Below are positions 6,756 through 14,197 of a stretch of DNA of 46,961 nucleotides, piece by piece. Made by a program: the position numbers and the translations under genes. The stretch comes from a virus: positions 1-46,961 of IMG/VR virus record IMGVR_UViG_3300046691_000399; one strand, given 5' to 3'. Each line of letters starts with the position of its first letter. Positions within the stretch are counted from its first letter, which is position 1. Below the pieces are notes generated by a model. That model did not search any database. It saw only the letters and a list, made by a program, of their open reading frames with translations, and had not been told where the DNA came from.

Positions 6756-6785
6756 TTGACGTGCGGGATTTGTCCCGCATATAAA
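6756..6785 (+). promoter_or_regulatory. Rightward early promoter pR
   Basis: TTGACG (6756-6761), an 18-bp spacer and TATAAA (6780-6785). The start of transcription is expected at about 6792, immediately before the ATG at 6793, so the first message should be leaderless or nearly so; no Shine-Dalgarno is present. Operator OR1 fills the whole spacer. Confidence 0.75.
6762..6779. promoter_or_regulatory. Operator OR1
   Basis: TGCGGGA-TTTG-TCCCGCA, an 18-bp dyad exactly filling the spacer of the rightward promoter. The arms are identical to OL2. Confidence 0.75.
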
Positions 6786-6792
6786 GCCGCGC

Positions 6793-7014
6793 ATGGCCGA
6801 CAGCAACCTGCTCGAAGAGATCGTCACCTTTTGCACTGAGCATTCCCTCAGTTCCGCGAAATTTGGTGTGCTCGCGCTGAATGATTGGAAACTTGTCCAG
6901 GACCTGACTGGCTGCGGGCGATCCGCTCCAAGGCGCCTCTGGCCGGAGACCGAAAACAGAGTCCGTGAATTCATGGCTAAATACGGCTCTCTTGCTCAGG
7001 CCGAGCGCCGGTGA
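6793..7014 (+). CDS. Cro-like small regulator
   Basis: This 73-residue protein is divergent from the repressor. The arrangement LLEEIVTFCTEH-S-SSAKFGVLALND-LVQDL...PETENRVREFMAKY is the one-domain HTH protein usually found opposite the repressor in sphingomonad prophages: a helix pair, FG-x-x-ALxD, and a C-terminal VREFM helix. It probably binds the same operators and counteracts the repressor. It is expected to be translated from a leaderless mRNA. Its stop is followed by a short gap holding an opposite-strand gene. Confidence 0.7.
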   Translation: MADSNLLEEIVTFCTEHSLSSAKFGVLALNDWKLVQDLTGCGRSAPRRLWPETENRVREFMAKYGSLAQAERR

Positions 7015-7100
7015 GCATTTGGCGTGGGCATCCTCGGATAGCCAAATGGGCAAGCCTCACAAGGACAATCAAGCGAGCCTGCCAGAAATGGCGGGTCCCC

Positions 7101-7334
7101 TTAATCATTGTCAGCCAGATGCCCCCGCAGGATCCGCACCAGGATCAGCATGGCATCGCACGCTGGTCCGTACAGTACTTCCTGAAACCCATCCTCCAAT
7201 CGATCGAGGAAGGCGTGGATCGTATCGTTCGGCACGTCCGCCGCCTGCATCGTGTCCACGATCGACCCAATCACGATGCCAATGGCACCAAGGGTAAGGT
7301 CTCCGAACTCGCGTGCCTTCTTGTCTCTCGCCAT
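7101..7334 (-). CDS. Small hydrophobic helical protein, antisense in early region
   Basis: This 77-residue protein is on the strand opposite to the early genes. It contains a hydrophobic helix (DLTLGAIGIVIGSIVDTM), a Pro break and two more amphipathic helices. Composition and third-position GC favour this strand over the overlapping plus-strand frame, which is Arg/His/Trp-rich. No Shine-Dalgarno is evident and no family is recognised. It ends in a 338-bp gap between the Cro-like gene and the next plus-strand gene and would be antisense to read-through from the rightward promoter. Confidence 0.5.
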   Translation of the reverse strand: MARDKKAREFGDLTLGAIGIVIGSIVDTMQAADVPNDTIHAFLDRLEDGFQEVLYGPACDAMLILVRILRGHLADND

Positions 7335-7351
7335 GCTGCCGGAGTTACGCT

Positions 7352-7819
7352 GTGAACGCACCGCAGCTCCACGGCAGGCGCCGCACATTCTCCGCGTCTG
7401 GCGCGGTTGAGGTGCAGGGCAATGTCCTCACCGAGATCCGCGAACAGGACCAGGCCACGTGGAAGGACATGGGCAAGGTGCTCGGCAAATCTGAGGACCG
7501 GGCCGCCGTCTATGCTGCTGGTCTCTCGCCCGTGGATCTGCCGACATTCCTGCTCGCCTGTCGAGAGTGGGGCGGCCGCTTCGCCGATCCTATCCTGGCG
7601 CTGGCGGGTGGTAAGTGGGCCGAGGCCGGCGCCTTTTGCTCCAGTGACGAAAAAGCGGCCCTCACCCTCGCATCCCTCCTCCCCGCCGTGATCGAGATCG
7701 AAGCCGACAGCATGACCGAGGCGCACGAGCTGGTGCCGCACGAGGCGCTGATCCGCCGCGTGCATGCGATAACCGCGGTCTGGCTAGAGATGATCGCCAG
7801 CGAGCGGGGGCAGGCGTGA
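7352..7819 (+). CDS. Hypothetical early phage protein
   Basis: 155 residues from GTG at 7352, which has GGAG seven bases upstream. After a basic N-terminus the segment GNVLTEIREQDQATWKDMGKVLGKSEDRAAVYAAG looks like a small helical DNA-binding-type domain: sphingomonad phage proteins of this type hold a Cro-like 'WKDMG.VLGKSEDRAA.Y..G' core. The remainder is helical and acidic. It is the first of five tightly overlapping genes leading to the primase. A regulatory or replication-accessory role is inferred from position only. Confidence 0.65.
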   Translation: MNAPQLHGRRRTFSASGAVEVQGNVLTEIREQDQATWKDMGKVLGKSEDRAAVYAAGLSPVDLPTFLLACREWGGRFADPILALAGGKWAEAGAFCSSDEKAALTLASLLPAVIEIEADSMTEAHELVPHEALIRRVHAITAVWLEMIASERGQA

Positions 7820-8031
7820 TAAAGCCCGCCATCCCGCAGGGTCAGATGATCCGCTGGCAAGATTTCATCGCCCAGCCCGGCAAGGCCATGACGCCGCTGT
7901 TGTCGGTGTTGAATGCCACCCCCGAGATGTCAGGCAAAAAGCAGATCATCCTGGTTGCCCGCGAGGCCGGTGCGATCTCCGATGCCGACGCTGCCCTCCT
8001 CATTCGTGCCTATCAGTTGGGAGCCGCTTAG
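7816..8031 (+). CDS. Hypothetical small early protein
   Basis: 71 residues, GTG start overlapping the previous stop (GTGA). Two halves are visible: MIRWQDFIAQPGKAMTPLL and a helical IILVAREAGAISDADAALLIRAY. The next gene starts on the base after its stop. No family recognised. Order suggests a replication-module accessory protein. Confidence 0.6.
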   Translation: MIKPAIPQGQMIRWQDFIAQPGKAMTPLLSVLNATPEMSGKKQIILVAREAGAISDADAALLIRAYQLGAA

Positions 8032-8925
8032 ATGGACCCGCTTACCCCTGCCGACTGCGATCTCCGCGACTTTGCGTATATGCAGCTAGACGTTGTCCGC
8101 CTCTTCGGATCGGAGTTTCATGCACTAGCCAGCGATTCCGCCTGGCGCGCGGGCGTGACGCTATGGCTGAAATCCTGGCACCAAGTGCCCGCAGGCAGTC
8201 TTCCCGAAGACGAGGCCCAGCTTGCGCGGCTTGCAGAACTCGGGCGAGACACCAAGGCGTGGCGCAAGATCAAGGATCAGGCGCTTCGCGGATGGCAGCG
8301 CTGTTCCGACGGCCGACTATATCACCGTGTCGTTTCCGAGAAGGCGCTGGAAGCTTGGCTGGAAAAGCTGCGCCAACGGCTTTCCAGCGGCGCGGGCAAT
8401 GCCAAGAGGTGGAAGATCGACTTCGATCCGACACCGATCGAGGCCGATATAGAGACTGCCGCTACGATGCTGGCGGCACTCGCCCCGCGATCCCGCGCGC
8501 TCGCTAAGGTGAAGCGCCAGCAATCCAAGCGCGATCCCGGCGGGAGTGCCACCGGGGATCCCGCCGGAACTCATACCGGGACTCCCGATGCTATCCCACC
8601 GGGAGTCCCGGTGGCAATCCCATCGGGATCGCAAGGGACAGGGACAATAAGTACTGTATCCTTCGCTAACGCTCAGGATACAGCGGCGGACGACCCGCCG
8701 CCCGATTTGAAGAAGCTGGTTTTCGACCGCGGCGTGGCCGTTCTGGTCAAATCCGGCAGGTCCGAGCCGTCGGCCAGATCGGCCATCGCCCAGCTCCAAC
8801 GAGACTTTGGCAATCCGGCCGTGATCGACGCGATCGACCGATGCGGCACCGCGACCGAACCGCTCAGTGCGATGAAATCCCACCTCGGCAAGGCCAAGGC
8901 CCAAGCGGAGTATCTCGGGGTATGA
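8032..8925 (+). CDS. DUF1376-type replication protein
   Basis: 297 residues. The N-terminal ~110 residues match DUF1376: YMQLDVVRLFGSEF, WRAGVTLWLKSWHQVPAGSLPED and CSDGRLYHRVVSEKALEAW. Such proteins occupy the place of phage replication initiators or helicase-loader partners, directly before a primase-helicase. A low-complexity Gly/Pro/Thr linker (about residues 170-205) is encoded by a DNA segment packed with GC-rich dyads. A C-terminal ~65-residue helical domain follows. The placement of a repeat array inside an initiator gene recalls lambda O and its internal origin. ATGA overlap couples it to the primase-helicase. Confidence 0.75.
   Translation: MDPLTPADCDLRDFAYMQLDVVRLFGSEFHALASDSAWRAGVTLWLKSWHQVPAGSLPEDEAQLARLAELGRDTKAWRKIKDQALRGWQRCSDGRLYHRVVSEKALEAWLEKLRQRLSSGAGNAKRWKIDFDPTPIEADIETAATMLAALAPRSRALAKVKRQQSKRDPGGSATGDPAGTHTGTPDAIPPGVPVAIPSGSQGTGTISTVSFANAQDTAADDPPPDLKKLVFDRGVAVLVKSGRSEPSARSAIAQLQRDFGNPAVIDAIDRCGTATEPLSAMKSHLGKAKAQAEYLGV
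8535..8683. repeat. Cluster of GC-rich dyads, possible phage origin
   Basis: Five short dyads built on TCCCG/CGGGA lie within 100 bp: 8535-8545, 8555-8562, 8577-8587, 8596-8614 (8-bp arms CCACCGGG/CCCGGTGG, 3-nt loop) and 8617-8629. Their centres are about 18, 23, 23 and 18 bp apart. A separate 8-bp inverted repeat, CTGTATCC (8654-8661) and GGATACAG (8676-8683), follows. Together they resemble an iteron or origin region inside the DUF1376 gene; origin function is inference. Confidence 0.45.
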
Positions 8926-10637
8926 GCATCGCTGAGCGCCTTGGCGAGCATGGCATCCGGCCTCGGGATTTTGCCGAAGGTTCGCAGAAAATGCCCTGCC
9001 CGAAATGCTCTGGGCAGCGTCGGAAGAAATCCGATCCGTGTCTGTCCCTCACCATCGACGACCGCGGCGCGGTCTGGAAATGCCACCACTGCAATTGGGA
9101 AGATGGCTTCGTGCTGTACCAGGATCGATTTCGCCCGGCGTCCAAACCGAAGCCCCAGCCGGTGCTGATCGAGCGGCAGCCCGAGGGTCTGACCGCCGAA
9201 GCCATCGCCTATTTCGCGAGCCGCGAGATCAGCGAGGACGCGCTTCGCCACGCCGGAGTGGGCTGGTCGACGAGCCGGAGATCCGTCGTGTTCCCGTACC
9301 GGAAGCCAGGCAACACGGCCCTCTCGAACGCTAAGTTCCGACGGCTGCCCAAGGACGGATTTTCCCAGATCAAGGACGGCGAGAAACTGTACTGGCTGCT
9401 CGACAAGCTCGATCTTGAGCAAGGCAGGGATCTCTACATCGTCGAGGGCGAGATCGATGCTCTTTCGCTGATCGAAGCGGGCGTGCCGAATGTGATTTCC
9501 GTCCCGGACGGGGCACCCAAGGAGGTTCGAGACGAGAGCGCAAACGGCGCGAAATTCTCGTTCGTCGCGACGTGCGACGAGTGGATCGAACCGTTCGAAC
9601 GCATCATCCTTGCGACGGATTCGGATGAGCCTGGGCAGGCTCTCGCGGAGGAACTTGCCCGGCGGTATGGCAAGGACCGGTGCTGGCGGGTTCGCTGGCC
9701 CACGGGCACGAAAGACGCCAACGATTACCTCGTCGAGTTCGGAAAGGTGTCCCTGGCGGAGTGGTGCAGGAAACCCCAGCCCTATCCGATCGAGGGCGTG
9801 TTCGGCGTCGCCGATTTCGAGGATGAAGTCCTGGCGCTCTTCCGCAACGGCCGCTCGCGAGGCACTTCCACCGGTCTGCGATCCGTTGACGAACTCTACA
9901 CCGTCGTGCGCGGGCAGCTCACGATCGTGACCGGTGTGCCGAACCACGGCAAATCCGAATTCATAGATCAGCTGATGGTCAACCTCGCCAAGAACGAGGG
10001 CTGGTCGCTCGGGGTCTGCTCCTTTGAGAATGATCCGCCAAACCACCTGAGCAAATGGGCAGAGAAGTGGCTGACGATGCCGTTCTGGGATGGTCCGTCG
10101 ATCCGCATGACGAGCTTCAACCTCGAGGCTGTGCTCGAACGCCTGCGGGACCATTTTCATTTCATCCGATCGGACGGCGAAGAAAGTCCGACGATTGATT
10201 GGGTGCTGGAGAAAGCCCGGGTGCTGGTGAAGCGCTTCGGCATCGAGGGATTGGTGATCGACCCGTACAACGAGCTGGAGCACCGGCGGCCGGATTCGAT
10301 GACCGAGACCGAATATGTTTCGTCGATGCTCTCGAAGGTGAAGCGGTTCGCTCAAGCGCACGACGTCCACGTCTGGTTCGTGGCGCACCCCGCGAAGATG
10401 CGCACCGAAGGCGGGAAGACGCCGGTCCCGACGCTCTACGACATCAGCGGTTCGGCCAACTTCGTGAACAAGGCGGACTGTGGCGTTGTCGTGCACCGCG
10501 GAGCCGAGGAAGGGACGACGGAGGTCTACGTGCGGAAGGTGCGCTTCAAATGGGTCGGGCAACAGGGAAAGGCGACGCTCGGATATGAGCGATCGACCGG
10601 CACCTACCGCGATCTCGGGAGGGTGGTATCCGCGTGA
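8922..10637 (+). CDS. Bifunctional primase-helicase (Toprim + DnaB-like)
   Basis: 571 residues of T7 gp4-like layout. An N-terminal zinc ribbon (CPKC and CHHC, about residues 26-57) is followed by a Toprim domain with YIVEGEIDAL (about 172) and ATDSDEPG (about 232). A C-terminal RecA/DnaB-type ATPase has Walker A GVPNHGKSEF (about 337), the hydrophobic-Asp strand GLVIDPYNELE (Walker B region) and a VWFVAHPAK segment typical of DnaB-like motif 3. It should synthesise primers and unwind DNA at the phage fork. The start overlaps the previous stop (ATGA) and the next gene starts inside its end (GTGA). Confidence 0.9.
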   Translation: MSIAERLGEHGIRPRDFAEGSQKMPCPKCSGQRRKKSDPCLSLTIDDRGAVWKCHHCNWEDGFVLYQDRFRPASKPKPQPVLIERQPEGLTAEAIAYFASREISEDALRHAGVGWSTSRRSVVFPYRKPGNTALSNAKFRRLPKDGFSQIKDGEKLYWLLDKLDLEQGRDLYIVEGEIDALSLIEAGVPNVISVPDGAPKEVRDESANGAKFSFVATCDEWIEPFERIILATDSDEPGQALAEELARRYGKDRCWRVRWPTGTKDANDYLVEFGKVSLAEWCRKPQPYPIEGVFGVADFEDEVLALFRNGRSRGTSTGLRSVDELYTVVRGQLTIVTGVPNHGKSEFIDQLMVNLAKNEGWSLGVCSFENDPPNHLSKWAEKWLTMPFWDGPSIRMTSFNLEAVLERLRDHFHFIRSDGEESPTIDWVLEKARVLVKRFGIEGLVIDPYNELEHRRPDSMTETEYVSSMLSKVKRFAQAHDVHVWFVAHPAKMRTEGGKTPVPTLYDISGSANFVNKADCGVVVHRGAEEGTTEVYVRKVRFKWVGQQGKATLGYERSTGTYRDLGRVVSA

Positions 10638-11458
10638 ACGACCAGACCAAGCCCGCGACCACCACGATGTTTCGGGAACTCGATCAAGCCCGCCTGGAGC
10701 GGATCGCGGCAGCGCGCCGGGCACTGGCCGACCGTGCCGCGGCAGATCCCGGCGGTGTACAGCGCTTCAACCTGAGGATGGCGCGCCTGCAGGCCGCGAG
10801 AAAGCGGGAGCAGCAGCGCGTCGACCATCTCGTCCTCGGCAAGCCCCGCCCTGCCCCGCCGGCACCGAAAAAGCCCGCGGGAATGCCCAAGGCCGAATGG
10901 AAGATAGAGCGGAAGCGGCTACTCGCCATCGGTGCCCAGCTCGAGCCCGGCATCGAGGAAGCGTCCCAGCTGCGCGAACGCTGGTCGCACAAGGCCGTCG
11001 GCACGCCAGAGACCTGGGAGTCCGCCGAGCGCACGCATAGCGATGCGCTGATCCAGCTCGAGCGCAACGGCACGATCGACAAGGAGCAGCTCGAATGGGC
11101 CGCCGAGATAGCCAACGTCTATCGCAGCATTGAGGCGGACGTCGGTGTGAAGGTGGCGAGCCTGGAAGCGCGGGTCGACCAATCACGTCGCCAGGGCGAA
11201 GTGATCGAAAGCGTGCGGCGCGTGCGCATGCACCTGGCGTACGGATATTGGCGAGATGCGTTGCCCGCGCCCAAGCAGATGGTGCTCGATATGATCGTCG
11301 GCGATCCGATCGGATATACCGTCGCCGCGCGTAGGTATTCAGTCGGCAACCGGAAGGCCAAGGCCCGCCTGATCGAGGCGTTAAATCAGTGGCCCATTTG
11401 CGTCGATCGCGCATACAAGCTCTGGGACGATCAGGATATTCACGCGGCCGCCGGCTGA
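10634..11458 (+). CDS. Hypothetical protein at end of replication operon
   Basis: 274 residues, GTG start overlapping the helicase stop. The first half is charged, coiled and Ala/Arg-rich (residues ~15-110), with a Pro-rich break at PAPPAPKKPAGMPKAEW. The C-terminal part (LPAPKQMVLDMIVGDP, YTVAARRYSVGNRKAKARLIEAL) looks like a helix-turn-helix that could bind DNA. Its place as the last gene of the early transcript suits a late-gene regulator, for example an activator of the repeated late elements found downstream. That link is inference; no family recognised. Confidence 0.65.
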   Translation: MNDQTKPATTTMFRELDQARLERIAAARRALADRAAADPGGVQRFNLRMARLQAARKREQQRVDHLVLGKPRPAPPAPKKPAGMPKAEWKIERKRLLAIGAQLEPGIEEASQLRERWSHKAVGTPETWESAERTHSDALIQLERNGTIDKEQLEWAAEIANVYRSIEADVGVKVASLEARVDQSRRQGEVIESVRRVRMHLAYGYWRDALPAPKQMVLDMIVGDPIGYTVAARRYSVGNRKAKARLIEALNQWPICVDRAYKLWDDQDIHAAAG

Positions 11459-11472
11459 ACCATTTAAAGAGC

Positions 11473-12042
11473 TTAATTGTATATGGCTCGTCCAGGATAA
11501 GGCGATGGAGCCAACTTAATAACGCATCTCGGATCATTCCCGCGAACATTCGCCGTAATTAATTCAAACGAGCCGTTGTCAGTGCAGCGTGCAAATTGAT
11601 AGGCGTCCGGCCTCCCAACCATAAAGCAAACTCGCTCGTTTGGCAGGGCTATACGACTTCCATCAGGATCCCTTCCATCGTCCGCGTACGGTGCGCAAAC
11701 CTTAGATGGTTTCACCTTGCAACTGCCAATTGTCGGAAAACGACAGGTTCCAACCTTTTTGACCTGGCCATTTCGACACAACATATTCTGATAACTTGCA
11801 GGTCCTCCAGGCACCGCCTTGCAAACAGAGCAGGTAATTGAAGAATCGGGAAATGACGGGCGATCTACCGTGGAGCACGCGGCACCTGTACCCGCAGCAG
11901 CACTTGCATTTGCGATATTAGTCGCGCCGTCAAGCGCGGCCAATTGATTGCCGCCATCAGATTGCTTGTTTTCCGCGATTGGCACATTCGCGCCACAAGA
12001 GGCGAGAAACGCCGCAAATAGTATGAGAGTAGCGATCCTCAT
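11473..12042 (-). CDS. Cys-rich secreted lipoprotein (cargo)
   Basis: 189 residues, beginning with a lipoprotein signal (MRIATLILFAAFLASC; lipobox LASC, lipidated Cys at 16). The mature part has many Cys residues (CSVCKAVPGG, CRNGQVKKVGTC, CKVKPSKVC), suggesting a disulphide-rich periplasmic or surface domain. The gene is markedly more AT-rich than the phage core and points against it, ending 14 bp from the replication operon: features of a lysogeny-expressed moron. No family recognised. Superinfection exclusion or surface modification is possible, not shown. Confidence 0.75.
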   Translation of the reverse strand: MRIATLILFAAFLASCGANVPIAENKQSDGGNQLAALDGATNIANASAAAGTGAACSTVDRPSFPDSSITCSVCKAVPGGPASYQNMLCRNGQVKKVGTCRFPTIGSCKVKPSKVCAPYADDGRDPDGSRIALPNERVCFMVGRPDAYQFARCTDNGSFELITANVRGNDPRCVIKLAPSPYPGRAIYN

Positions 12043-12348
12043 ATACTTCGCCTTTCATTCGATATGAAAAAGCCCGCGTAGTTGGATATGTGATCAGATA
12101 CACGAAAACTGCTCGAGGCTCCACGCATTCATTAATCCACCTATTCTGGGTCATCTGCTGCCGGACCATCGGATGGCGTGGAAGCGGCGACAGGTCGCGA
12201 ATTGATAAACGGTGTACCGCGGGATGCGGACGGGAAGCACAATAGCGGCCTTACCGACGCGCCAGGGGCATGCACCGGGTCATTTCGGAGAAGCCTTGGG
12301 GCATTAACAAAATGAGCGCGCGCTCATGTAATCCGAGCATTTGGCTCC
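12043..12348. other. Divergent intergenic region with 16-bp palindrome
   Basis: About 300 bp between the divergent lipoprotein and cupin genes, without a convincing gene. It holds the perfect palindrome ATGAGCGCGCGCTCAT at 12312-12327, 24 bp before the cupin-protein start at 12352. Promoters for both genes must lie here, but no clear -35/-10 pair stands out. Confidence 0.5.
12312..12327. promoter_or_regulatory. Perfect 16-bp palindrome upstream of cupin-membrane gene
   Basis: ATGAGCGCGCGCTCAT is its own reverse complement. Its position just before the start of the cupin-membrane gene suits an operator for a dimeric regulator. It contains no T-tract and is not a terminator. Confidence 0.5.
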
Positions 12349-12351
12349 GTG

Positions 12352-13350
12352 ATGAACCTATCTCTTGTTGCCGGCATGTCGCCCGAAGTCGCTACACAGA
12401 TCAATGCGCCGTTGGGAAGGCGCGCATGGGGGTGGCAATTGGTGAGCGCGATATGTCCAGCGGAAGCGAAGGCGAACCACGCTATCTTCACTAGCCACGA
12501 AGGCATGGACAACGGCGAACGCCGCTTCAGGTTGCTTCACGCTGATGGGACCGGCTACATTCGAACGGAGGCCACGGCCGAAAGTGGATGGCAAAACAGC
12601 CATGTGCACGCGATGGCCCTCGAGACGTACGTCGTGCAGAGCGGCTGGATGGCTCTAGCCGAGTTGATCGACCGCCGCATGGTTGTCCGCATAGTCCATG
12701 CGGGTGAGATCGTGACCACTCGTCCCGGCATCACCCACAACGTCTATCTGTCGGATGGCGCGATAATCCATACCGTGAAGCACGGGACAGCTATCGGACC
12801 AGACCGAGAAGCTGGCATTGATGGACCGGCATTCGACTTGCGAACGAAGGCGTTGGACACCGAGGATAAAATTCGGGCGACTTCGATACTCACGCCGGCC
12901 CAGACTTCGTACCCAGAAGAATACCGTCATTTCGACAATTTGATATGGCAAGTCCCCGCCTGGGCGACGGCAATCTTTGCACTCTCCATCCAATCGATCT
13001 TGCAGGTGGTGAGCGCGCCTAACGCGCGAGGAGGGCATCCGGGGTGGCTTCCCGTCCTCGTGCTATTCCTTGCGGGATCCGTGGGTTGTTTCGCGTTCGT
13101 GTTGGCGCGATTCAGGACCCATCAGCGACCGCTGACGCGCTTCAAATATACGCCGCCTTGGATGTCCGCTTCCACCTGGACTCAATGCCTTGTGACGCTG
13201 GAAGCAGCTGCGCTGTTCGGGGTCGCGCTGGTCCTTGCCGGGACAGAAGCTCTCTGGGCTGTGGGCTACTCCCTCTCCCTAGCGATTTCGGCGATAATTG
13301 TGACAGAACTGGGCGTCCGGCGAAGAGTGCGTAACTCGTCGAGATCCTAA
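12352..13350 (+). CDS. Cupin domain fused to four transmembrane helices
   Basis: About 332 residues. Residues ~55-150 form a cupin with both hallmark motifs: HVHAMALETYVVQSG fits HxH-x4-E-x6-G, and PGITHN carries the last metal-binding His, so a metal site is likely intact. Residues ~198-321 hold four hydrophobic helices starting WQVPAWATAIFAL, WLPVLVLFLAGSV, CLVTLEAAALFGV and LWAVGYSLSLAIS. Basic residues follow at the C-terminus. GTG 12349 and ATG 12352 are alternative starts, neither with a strong ribosome site. A canonical terminator follows. It lies in a cargo slot between replication and packaging genes. A soluble sensor joined to a membrane bundle is a common plan for antiphage or stress effectors, but function here is unknown. 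Confidence 0.75.
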   Translation: MNLSLVAGMSPEVATQINAPLGRRAWGWQLVSAICPAEAKANHAIFTSHEGMDNGERRFRLLHADGTGYIRTEATAESGWQNSHVHAMALETYVVQSGWMALAELIDRRMVVRIVHAGEIVTTRPGITHNVYLSDGAIIHTVKHGTAIGPDREAGIDGPAFDLRTKALDTEDKIRATSILTPAQTSYPEEYRHFDNLIWQVPAWATAIFALSIQSILQVVSAPNARGGHPGWLPVLVLFLAGSVGCFAFVLARFRTHQRPLTRFKYTPPWMSASTWTQCLVTLEAAALFGVALVLAGTEALWAVGYSLSLAISAIIVTELGVRRRVRNSSRS

Positions 13351-13451
13351 AGGCTTCGGTGATATCTCGGCCAGATTCACGTTTGGTTCTTGCGCCCGAC
13401 CACGAAACATGCCAAAAAATCCGTACGACAGCTATGTCGAACGCACTCAGC

Positions 13452-13476
13452 CCCGCCCTCAAAGGCGGGTTTTTTT
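13452..13476 (+). terminator. Rho-independent terminator
   Basis: CCCGCC (13452-13457), loop CTCAAA, GGCGGG (13464-13469), followed by seven T. Ends the cupin-membrane transcript. Confidence 0.9.
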
Positions 13477-13497
13477 GTGCCAGTAATGCGTCTTGGG

Positions 13498-13523
13498 CGG
13501 CCGGCCTGTCCGGAGGCCGGCCG
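13498..13523. repeat. 10-bp perfect inverted repeat
   Basis: CGGCCGGCCT (13498-13507) and AGGCCGGCCG (13514-13523) with a 6-nt loop; a very stable GC hairpin between the plus-strand terminator and the end of the minus-strand gene at 13579. No T-tract follows on either strand. It may act as a barrier between converging transcripts. Confidence 0.6.
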
Positions 13524-13578
13524 TCCTTGTGCCTGGCCTATGCTGGCGGTGCGCACAGTATTCGGAGCATAGATCGAA

Positions 13579-13911
13579 TTAGCCGTCGTGGGGCGACAGA
13601 TCCTTTGCCAGGGTCTCGGCAAAGGCGCGGAGCCGATCGCTAGCTAGCAATGCACCCTTAGCGCCCTCGCAAGCCATCTCGACACGACCAAGGACGCGGG
13701 CAAGCATCGCGTCCATATCCACTTCGCCTTTGGAGATGTGCGCTAGCTCGGCGAAGAGGCCACCACACGCGGCGGTGAGCGCGACTTCATATTCGAGCCG
13801 CTCCCTCACCACCTCCGTAAGTTCCTGGATTGCGGCGGCCTGCGCCCGAAAAACGGCGTCGTGCTGCTTGAGAATATCGAGAATCGCTCGTGCGGCGTCC
13901 GGCTGGTCCAT
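13579..13911 (-). CDS. Small helical hypothetical protein
   Basis: 110 residues if it starts at the ATG at 13911 (MDQPDAARAILDILKQHDAVF); an ATG at 13956 would add 15 residues. Neither start has a clear ribosome site. The chain is almost wholly alpha-helical with heptad-like stretches (IQELTEVVRERLEYEV), so a coiled-coil or helical bundle is likely. It runs opposite to the packaging genes and is probably cargo or a lysogenic gene. Not recognised. Confidence 0.55.
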   Translation of the reverse strand: MDQPDAARAILDILKQHDAVFRAQAAAIQELTEVVRERLEYEVALTAACGGLFAELAHISKGEVDMDAMLARVLGRVEMACEGAKGALLASDRLRAFAETLAKDLSPHDG

Positions 13912-13956
13912 TTCCGGCCACTGGCATTGCAGATACTTAGCGTCAAAACCCCGCAT

Positions 13957-14197
13957 TCAATTTCTTAACAGCCGAGCAGGCCGCCCAGCCTCAGGCCAAC
14001 TGCACATGCGCAAGCAACTGGTCGCGGCGTACGTCCCGCCAAGCCCGCGGCTATGGCCGCGAGATCGCCGCGAATGCCCAGGCGAATGCCAAGAGTTCAC
14101 GGGTCCTGACCTGTCTCGAAAAGGCGATGTCCGAGAAGCGACCGACCTCGTCGGCTCCGCCGCGGCGAACTAGGGATCCCCTTGAGGCCCCCAATCT
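13957..14197. other. Probable gene remnant before packaging region
   Basis: About 240 bp without a complete gene. One plus-strand frame (13934 onward) stays open and reads protein-like for a stretch (RQARGYGREIAANAQANAK) but has no start codon before ATG 14127, after which the translation degenerates into Pro/Arg-rich text. It may be the decayed 5' end of a lost gene. Confidence 0.3.

Noticed and set aside
7011-7355. Plus-strand frame with GTGA overlap to the Cro-like gene
   Set aside because: Despite the tidy overlap its translation is Trp/Arg/His/Gln-rich; the minus-strand frame has the better protein profile.
8673-10724. 683-residue minus-strand open frame opposite the primase-helicase
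   Set aside because: Arg/His/Leu-rich antisense text typical of high-GC genes; the plus strand has clear zinc-ribbon, Toprim and Walker motifs.
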